A stretch of 35,191 nucleotides of DNA, taken from assembly GCA_009694955.1 (NCBI GenBank), contig SIBZ01000006.1:1-35191 (forward strand), given 5' to 3'. The position numbers were made by a program, and so were the translations under genes. The notes under the pieces are model-generated. The model made no database searches and had not been told where the DNA came from. It worked only from the letters and a program-made list of their open reading frames with translations. Shown in pieces: positions 29,292-35,191 of this stretch (position 1 is its first letter; each line of letters begins with the position of its first letter). The DNA comes from Candidatus Tayloriibacteriota bacterium (GTDB lineage: Bacteria; Patescibacteriota; Minisyncoccia; Phycocordibacterales; UBA10002).

Positions 29292-29390
29292 GCGCAAGTT
29301 ATAAAGTTCATAAAGTTGAAAGTTCATAAAGCAGAGCGTCTTGTCTACTTTACAGACTTTAAAAACTTTTTACTTTACAAACTGTGTGCT
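29292..29390 (-). ncRNA. AT-rich insertion in 23S near helix 25 (candidate intervening sequence)
   Basis: caagttataaagttcataaagttgaaagttcataaag pairs imperfectly with ctttacagactttaaaaactttttactttacaaactg. Confidence 0.6.
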
Positions 29391-29454
29391 GCACCCGCTA
29401 TGACTCCTTGTAAGCATATGGTTTCAGGTCTATTTCACCGCCCTCACCGGGCTG

Positions 29455-29494
<40 letters not shown>

Positions 29495-30452
29495 TTAAGA
29501 AGTATTTAGCCTTGCCGGTTAGTTCCGGCGGGTTCCCTCAAGCTATTCGTGTCTTGAGGTACTCAAGAACAGCAACAAGAAAGACTGTTTGTTTTCGTGT
29601 ACGGGACTATCACCCACTGGGGTGTCGCTTTCCAGCAACTTCCACTAACAAACAATTTGGTAACTTTCCTCGTATAAATACGACGTCACTGCCTTACAAC
29701 CCCGAGTTTTTCTTGCGAAAAATTCGGTTTGGGCTTCTCCGCGTTCGCTCGCCGCTACTGACGGAATACTTATTGGTTTCTACTCCTCCTGGTACTGAAA
29801 TGTTTTACTTCCCAGGGTACGCTCCCCGGCTTGCGCCAGAGTCTCTGCGTTTTACGCAGAGGGGTTTCCCCATTCGGACATCTTCGGATCAAAGGTTGCT
29901 CGGCACCTCCCCGAAGCGTATCGCCGCCACGCTACGTCCTTCATCGCCTTCTTAAGCCAAGGCATCCACCATACGCCCTTGTTTCCCATCAGGAAACTTA
30001 TATACCCGCTCCGACTTACAATCAGAGTGGGTAAACCACTTAATTAATCCTGCTCCATAGAATCTATGAAGCAATGTATCTGTTGTATCCTCACCTATCT
30101 CTCAATAGGTTTGGATACGCCCAAATGGACTCTTGAACATCCATTTGAGTTTGTTCTCGCAAACGTTACTCACGTTTGTCCAAACGTCCGACTCCGAAGC
30201 TAAAAGACCCCTGAATCTATGCCTAAAGAAACATAGACCCAAAAGCGCTTCGTGACGGGATGGAGTTTTCAAAGTGTCAGTCGTTCCGAATTTCGACCGT
30301 TCTGTGTCCGCGGGAACGAATGAAATTCACTCATTCCCGTAAAAACAGAAACCCCGCCTTTCAAGCGGGACTCACTAAATACGCAAAATGGCTCTGCGTC
30401 TAGGTTTTCCGCTGTGAAATTAGGGTGATTTTTGACATCGGTTGTAGCGGTA

Positions 30453-30480
30453 AGTATAGCCATCGGCGAGTTTTTGTCAA
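30453..30480 (-). promoter_or_regulatory. Promoter of the 23S unit: TTGACA-16-TATACT
   Basis: -35 30475-30480, -10 30453-30458. Confidence 0.75.
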
Positions 30481-30743
30481 ACACCGTAGTAGATTTTCGC
30501 ATTGCTTCAACGGAATGAATTCTCAATGTGTCAAAATAGGGCGAATTATAAGAGTTTTATGTCTATTATTTCTGTGCATGCTACAGAGCAACGATGCGAA
30601 AATTCACTACGGGGTCAAATCTATCCCGTATCTAACTGTGTATTACCTGTGGATAGCGCGTAAACTCCGCTCGCCCTATCCCTGTGCAGGAGCGCGGGGA
30701 GTTCTGGCGGAAGTCTTAAGATAGCCTTGTACATAAGGAAAAC

Positions 30744-30778
30744 CGCTCCAGATAGAGCTGGAGCGGTGCTTTTCCTTT
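30744..30778. terminator. Intrinsic terminator after the MscS-like gene
   Basis: aaaaccgctccagatagagctggagcggtgctttt. Confidence 0.75.
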
Positions 30779-30798
30779 TCTACGTATTACGTAACTTC

Positions 30799-31491
30799 TT
30801 ATTTCTGAGGCTTCATCTCGTCGCGCATCTTTTCGATGAACGAAGCTGCCGCCTGCTGGCCACCGAGGCCGAACGAGAGGCCGAATGCGAGCGAAAGCGC
30901 TACCACGATACCCTGGAAGAGTGTCTGAATGAGCGGACCCGCGATGTTAAGCTGGAAGAGCGCCATAAGGACGGCGAAAATCCAGATTGCCCACTTGGTG
31001 ACGGAACCGAGGAAATTGGCGGACTTCACGCCGGCTGCCAATGCCGCGCCAACAACAATGCGTTGCATTGCCGAAGCGATGACCGCGGCCACGAGAAGTA
31101 TAAGGATAGCTACAATCACCTGAGGCAAGTACATCACCACCTCATTGAGGAATGCAGTTACTTGCGTGAGTCCGAAGACATCAAGCGAGGCGACGAGGAA
31201 AACGATAACAACGAACCATTCGACGATATCTCCGAGGAAGCGACCGAAGTCAAGGTTAAAACCGGCTCGTTTCAGCACATCATCCACCTTTACTTGCCTA
31301 AGAAGATTATCTACCTTGAGCGACTTGATAATCTGGGAAACAACAGAGCCGAGAAAACTCCCAATTGCCCACCCGATAACGAAGATAACAAGCGCGATAA
31401 GCAATTTCGGGAGAAACTGAACCGCTCCCGCTCCTATATCATAAAAGGACTCTCGTAGTCCTTGACTGAGACTGGAAAAGAAATCGTACAT
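30799..31491 (-). CDS. MscS-like / conserved-TM-helix membrane protein
   Basis: Repeated amphipathic TM units; ALSLAFGLSFGLGGQQAAASFIEKMRDE. Confidence 0.8.
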   Translation of the reverse strand: MYDFFSSLSQGLRESFYDIGAGAVQFLPKLLIALVIFVIGWAIGSFLGSVVSQIIKSLKVDNLLRQVKVDDVLKRAGFNLDFGRFLGDIVEWFVVIVFLVASLDVFGLTQVTAFLNEVVMYLPQVIVAILILLVAAVIASAMQRIVVGAALAAGVKSANFLGSVTKWAIWIFAVLMALFQLNIAGPLIQTLFQGIVVALSLAFGLSFGLGGQQAAASFIEKMRDEMKPQK

Positions 31492-31692
31492 AACGTATAT
31501 AAGTGCTCCCGTTTCGTACATACGTACGGAACAAAGAGATTACGACTAATTGATAATGAGGAACCAAACAGCAGCGCGCCCTCTGCGAAAAGAGTGCGAA
31601 GCTTCTCCGACCTTATTTGGCTTTAAGTTCCACCGCTAAATTATACCACCTGTACAAAGGAGCGTTGTGGATATCTTTAAAGGAAGTGGCGT

Positions 31693-32340
31693 TTATCGCC
31701 TGCCGGTGTCGAGAGGAGGAAGTCCGAGTCTGTCAAATATGATTTGGTGGGGATAATCAAGCACATCTCGCACGAGTTTGTCGTACAAGCCAAGACGATA
31801 GTTGAATTCACCTGTTTCGAACGCGGTATACCGGAGCTCTTTGCCGATTTCGGACTCAATCGCTTTCATCTTGTTCTCGACGACCCCCTTCTTCAAATGG
31901 TCGCCGACCACCAGAATATCGAGACGGCTCTCGGAATCCTGAATAAACAGTCCCGCGATAATGACGAGCTTCAGCCGGCCGGCGGAAGAGAGTCGTTTTG
32001 TTATCTCTTCGCCCTTCAGCAAGCTGACGTCGAGAAGCAACCGCTGTAATTCCTTTAGGTACGGGAAAGAGGTGTCAAGAATAAAACCGGAAACCTTGCG
32101 CTTGATAAGCTTCGCGGACTCCTTCCCTTTCTTCCGGACCGCCACGCGAGCAACAAACGACTTCTGCTTGACGAACTTCATCTGCCGGAGCGTCGCAAGT
32201 TCTTGCCGTGTGGAGAAGAGTCCCGCCTTGATACGGTCAGCGACAGCCTCGGCCGAAAAAGGAGTATCTGAATTGAACAGGAAAAGACGCATCATCTTCA
32301 CCTTGTTTTCGGAACCGAATAGTTTGCCTAAAATATCCAT
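31693..32340 (-). CDS. Winged-helix-like putative transcriptional regulator (start MDILGKLFGSENKVKMMRLF)
   Basis: KVKMMRLFLFNSDTPFSAEAVADRIKAGLFSTRQELATLRQMKFV; SESRLDILVVGDHLKK. Confidence 0.7.
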   Translation of the reverse strand: MDILGKLFGSENKVKMMRLFLFNSDTPFSAEAVADRIKAGLFSTRQELATLRQMKFVKQKSFVARVAVRKKGKESAKLIKRKVSGFILDTSFPYLKELQRLLLDVSLLKGEEITKRLSSAGRLKLVIIAGLFIQDSESRLDILVVGDHLKKGVVENKMKAIESEIGKELRYTAFETGEFNYRLGLYDKLVRDVLDYPHQIIFDRLGLPPLDTGRR

Positions 32341-32575
32341 ACGAAAATACGAATTATGCGAATATACGAATGGCTGCGAATAAGGAAAATCTTTCTGCCT
32401 CCTCACCTCTTTAGAGGGGAGGATTGAGGTGGGGTGTTTGTTTTTCTTAAAAGCTAAAAGCTGTGTTCTGCATTCTAGCACTCGCGAAAAATTGCGCTAG
32501 GGAGTTGACAGATTACATATAGCATGATTAGATAATTTCTGCGAATGCACTCAACTAAATTCAGACAGGAAGAAT

Positions 32576-32908
32576 ATGGAAGAAAGAATGATAGGTTGTA
32601 AAAGTGAGAAAACCGGAACTGCTCTTTGGAAACTTCCCCCAGACTTAGCCGAACAGATTCTTCAGGATGAGAGCGAAATTCGGGAGTTGATACGAGGATT
32701 TCCGGCAGACGAAGGGGAGATTAGGCTAATTGAATCGGTCGCCTCCGACGGCACCGATGAGACGGTCAGACAGGTCCAATCGGTCATGCAGACTTTCTTT
32801 GGGCTTGTAGCGAAAGCGAGTCGTGAGAAAAAACCTCTTTATCTGATCTCGCAGGGGTTGATAGGTATCGCAGAGGAGTTGTTTGGACCCCCTCCATCCG
32901 CGAGATAA
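32576..32908 (+). CDS. Small protein of unknown function (110 aa)
   Basis: TTGACA promoter-like element at ~32504, aggaag before ATG, terminator at 32935-32965. Confidence 0.6.
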   Translation: MEERMIGCKSEKTGTALWKLPPDLAEQILQDESEIRELIRGFPADEGEIRLIESVASDGTDETVRQVQSVMQTFFGLVAKASREKKPLYLISQGLIGIAEELFGPPPSAR

Positions 32909-32934
32909 TCGCCGTGCTGATCAAACGCAAACCG

Positions 32935-32965
32935 CCCGCAGGGAGACATCCCTGCGGGTAATTTT
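32935..32965 (+). terminator. Intrinsic terminator
   Basis: cccgcagggagacatccctgcgggtaattttt. Confidence 0.75.
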
Positions 32966-33025
32966 TATTCACCACTGCCCCATCTTCACAAGTAAAACCG
33001 GTAGGTTCTACGTGCGAAGATAACA

Positions 33026-33054
33026 AAACTGCTCCATGTGGAGCAGTTTTGTTA
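33026..33054. terminator. Bidirectional intrinsic terminator downstream of rplL
   Basis: aacaaaactgctccatgtggagcagttttgtt. Confidence 0.8.
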
Positions 33055-33106
33055 TGTCCTATACTGGGTCCCCACTTTCGTGGGGATGACTTTGAAGTAA
33101 TTCTTA

Positions 33107-33502
33107 TTACTTCAAAGTCACTTTCCCTCCGGCCGTCTCAATATCTTTCTTGAGTTTTTCGGCATCATCTTTCTTCAAACCTTCCTTGAGCATCTTCGGG
33201 GCGGCATCAACGAGGTCCTTCGCCTCCTTGAGACCCATCGCGAGGGCTTCCTTGACTACCTTGATGACGGCGATCTTTTGCGCGCCAGCATCGGTAAGTT
33301 CGACATTAAACAGGGTTTTCTCTTCCCCTGCTGAAACCGCTCCCGCTGCCGGTCCCGCGACCGCAACTGCGGCTGCCGAGACGCCGAATTTCTTCTCAAG
33401 CGTCTTTACGAGTTCATTGAGGTCCATGACCGACATCTGCTCAACCGCATCAATGATTGATTTGAACTTCGCCGGGATTTCTACTGGTGTTTCGTCTGCC
33501 AT
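33107..33502 (-). CDS. rplL: 50S ribosomal protein L7/L12
   Basis: [17 protein letters not shown]...[48 protein letters not shown]. Confidence 0.97.
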   Translation of the reverse strand: MADETPVEIPAKFKSIIDAVEQMSVMDLNELVKTLEKKFGVSAAAVAVAGPAAGAVSAGEEKTLFNVELTDAGAQKIAVIKVVKEALAMGLKEAKDLVDAAPKMLKEGLKKDDAEKLKKDIETAGGKVTLK

Positions 33503-33524
33503 AATACTACTGATTAATGAGTAA

Positions 33525-34022
33525 TTATTGCTTTTTCTTCGCTACTTCACTAAGCCCTATCACGAATCGCTGTATCGGAGAATTCACGAGGTTCGCGAAC
33601 TGCGCGTAGAGCGTCTGTCGTGGCGGGATGGTCGCAAGCGCCATCACCTGCTCTTCTTTGATGAATGCACCCTCGAAGATGCCTCCAATGAGTTTTACCG
33701 CCTTTTCAAGCTTCTTTTCGAAACCGAACACTTCGCGTGCCGGAGCGGTAATGTCGTCTCCCGTCTCAAGATAGGCCACGGCGACTTCCCCGCTGAGTTC
33801 CGGGAGTTCCCCCGTCACCTTCCCTCCTTCAAGCGACTTCCGAATGAGGGTCTTCTTGGCAACAAAGTAACCGGTGCCCGCCTCACGAAGCTTTCTGCGG
33901 AGGGCCTGCGCGTTTGCGACCGTGAGCTTGTTAAACTGCACGAATGCAACTGCCGGTGATTTCGCAAAGATATCTTTGAGTTTCTCGACGATTTCTACTT
34001 TCTTTTGTTTGCTTATAGCCAC
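33525..34022 (-). CDS. rplJ: 50S ribosomal protein L10 (GTG start)
   Basis: [57 protein letters not shown]. Confidence 0.96.
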   Translation of the reverse strand: MAISKQKKVEIVEKLKDIFAKSPAVAFVQFNKLTVANAQALRRKLREAGTGYFVAKKTLIRKSLEGGKVTGELPELSGEVAVAYLETGDDITAPAREVFGFEKKLEKAVKLIGGIFEGAFIKEEQVMALATIPPRQTLYAQFANLVNSPIQRFVIGLSEVAKKKQ

Positions 34023-34027
34023 AATTT

Positions 34028-34200
34028 TAGCTTTCTAGCTTAAGAGCTGACCAGCTTCTTAGTAAATAAAAACGACCTTTATTCAGGTCTTGAGATCCCC
34101 CCTAACGAACTAGAAAGCTAAGAAGCTAACAGCTGTTGGGTTGTCTCGGTAGGCCCCTTTCGAGATTAAAGCTTTCGCTACCATACTGTCTTTGACCTTG
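34028..34200 (-). promoter_or_regulatory. Candidate autoregulatory L10 leader RNA
   Basis: Long structured 5' UTR: agctttctag/ctagaaagct and agcttcttag/ctaagaagct; upstream promoter TTGACA-16-TAGTCT. Confidence 0.5.
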
Positions 34201-34289
34201 TGCTGAAAAGACTATCACATACTTTAAAAATGTCAAAAGAAAGTGCCTCGCATCCGGCGCGAGGCAGTTTGACGTAAGGTAATCGATTT

Positions 34290-34508
34290 TCACGATTTTC
34301 CCGACACATAAATCTTGAGCTGCTTGAACAGACGAGAAAGCCCGAGGCTCTCGGCAAACTCTTCCAGACTTGCTCCGGAAGGGGCGAGAACGGTTATTTC
34401 TGCTCCTCCATCAACGGCGCGTTTGATTTCAGCCCAACTGCGTTTTTCAAACGCGAGGTGTATGGGCAGATAACCTCGTTTGTCTTTTATATCGGCTGCG
34501 GCTTGCAT
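34290..34508 (-). CDS. Small protein of unknown function (72 aa)
   Basis: GYLPIHLAFEKRSWAEIKRAVDGGAEITVLAPSGAS. Confidence 0.5.
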   Translation of the reverse strand: MQAAADIKDKRGYLPIHLAFEKRSWAEIKRAVDGGAEITVLAPSGASLEEFAESLGLSRLFKQLKIYVSGKS

Positions 34509-34639
34509 GTGTATTCCTTCCCTTTCTGAAAGTATTGTTCATGCCGTTTTGACACGAAAAAAGCCCATCCGCCTGTGAATGAGCCTCTAAAATAGCAGTA
34601 TGACATGGGAATCCCGGCAAGCATCTGGGGATAGTCGAT

Positions 34640-34804
34640 TTAACGACTATCCAGCCCATTTGTAAATGCTTCCATAAGCGCGGCGTAATTCGCTTTGGTC
34701 TCGCGCCAAGCGCCAAAAATAGTAAGCAGGGAAAAACTGACAAGGAGGATAAGCACGAATCCCGAAAGGAATTTCCAAAAGGCTTTATCGAGCAGTTTAA
34801 ACAT
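34640..34804 (-). CDS. Small single-TM protein (54 aa), absent from the ORF track
   Basis: MFKLLDKAFWKFLSGFVLILLVSFSLLTIFGAWRETKANYAALMEAFTNGLDSR. Confidence 0.6.
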   Translation of the reverse strand: MFKLLDKAFWKFLSGFVLILLVSFSLLTIFGAWRETKANYAALMEAFTNGLDSR

Positions 34805-34969
34805 ATACAAAGTATACAGGTGACAGATGCTCGTAACAAGCTGTGGAATTGACTGTCTTGTAACACATAACTGCCCGCCTGGGCAGGCAGGAACGCAGAC
34901 AAAGAGAAACTGAAAACAGGTAACCGGCGTGTGCCGATTACCTGTTCCAGTTATGCGTTACTGTCCTTC

Positions 34970-35191
34970 TTACTGTCCGAGTTGTCCCTGCAATACCTTT
35001 ATCTTCTGCATCGAATCCTCGATTTGCTGGTCTGGATTCCCCGCCTTCCCCGCAAGCGAATTCAGAATTGTCCGGGTCATTGGACCGACATTTCCGTATC
35101 CGCTGTCTCCTGGCTTCGAAATACCGTACTTGACCTGGAATTTCTGTACTGCTTTGAGCGTCGACGGACCGAAGTAGGTACTCTCGCTTCC
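34970..35191 (-). CDS. C-terminus of a peptidoglycan-binding-domain-like protein, truncated by the window edge
   Basis: ...GSESTYFGPSTLKAVQKFQVKYGISKPGDSGYGNVGPMTRTILNSLAGK... Confidence 0.75.
   Translation of the reverse strand, partial: GSESTYFGPSTLKAVQKFQVKYGISKPGDSGYGNVGPMTRTILNSLAGKAGNPDQQIEDSMQKIKVLQGQLGQ

Noticed and set aside
29292-29390. CRISPR-like short repeats
   Set aside because: Degenerate, no spacers, and embedded in 23S; no cas genes in the window.
33058-33092. tgggtccccactttcgtggggatgac palindrome
   Set aside because: REP-like intergenic palindrome; similar GC-rich palindromes at ~188-208, ~1897 and ~34870. Only one clear copy here, so no family can be defined.
34447-34902. 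151-aa minus ORF
   Set aside because: Cys/Ser/Pro-rich shadow frame; the 54-aa membrane protein (34640-34804) in another frame is more credible.

Overview
This 35.2-kb window looks like a Patescibacteria/CPR (Parcubacteria-type) chromosome segment, inferred from gene content and rRNA features. It has an unlinked 16S gene (minus, ~3.15-4.69 kb) and a separate 23S-tRNA-tRNA-5S unit (minus, ~25.6-30.0 kb). The 23S carries two apparent ORF-less group I introns (L2500-type, 444 nt; L1931-type, 187 nt) and a helix-25 insertion. The rest encodes a tRNA-adjacent serine recombinase, SecDF, RodA, envelope/glycan genes, HicAB, two HExxH putative peptidases, an MscS-like protein and L10/L7-L12. The most striking signal is at 4.9-12.2 kb. 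A minus-strand cluster (71-aa ORF, 440-aa ORF + leuA, 319-aa ORF, cimA) is punctuated by four tiny unannotated ORFs of 24-32 codons. Each has a Leu/Ile-rich run, then a shared C-terminal G-G-[AD]-[FL]-A-[RC]-[AV] motif, then an intrinsic terminator. The RNA encoding the shared motif (GGUGGAG) is complementary to the 5' arm of each downstream terminator. This is the architecture of ribosome-mediated transcription attenuation, repeated four times and including genes of unknown function. A second linked observation is that the 16S 3' tail lacks CCUCC after helix 45, and many genes have a -10 box only 6-10 nt before the ATG, suggesting leaderless/SD-independent translation. All calls are from reading the sequence; no database searches were run.
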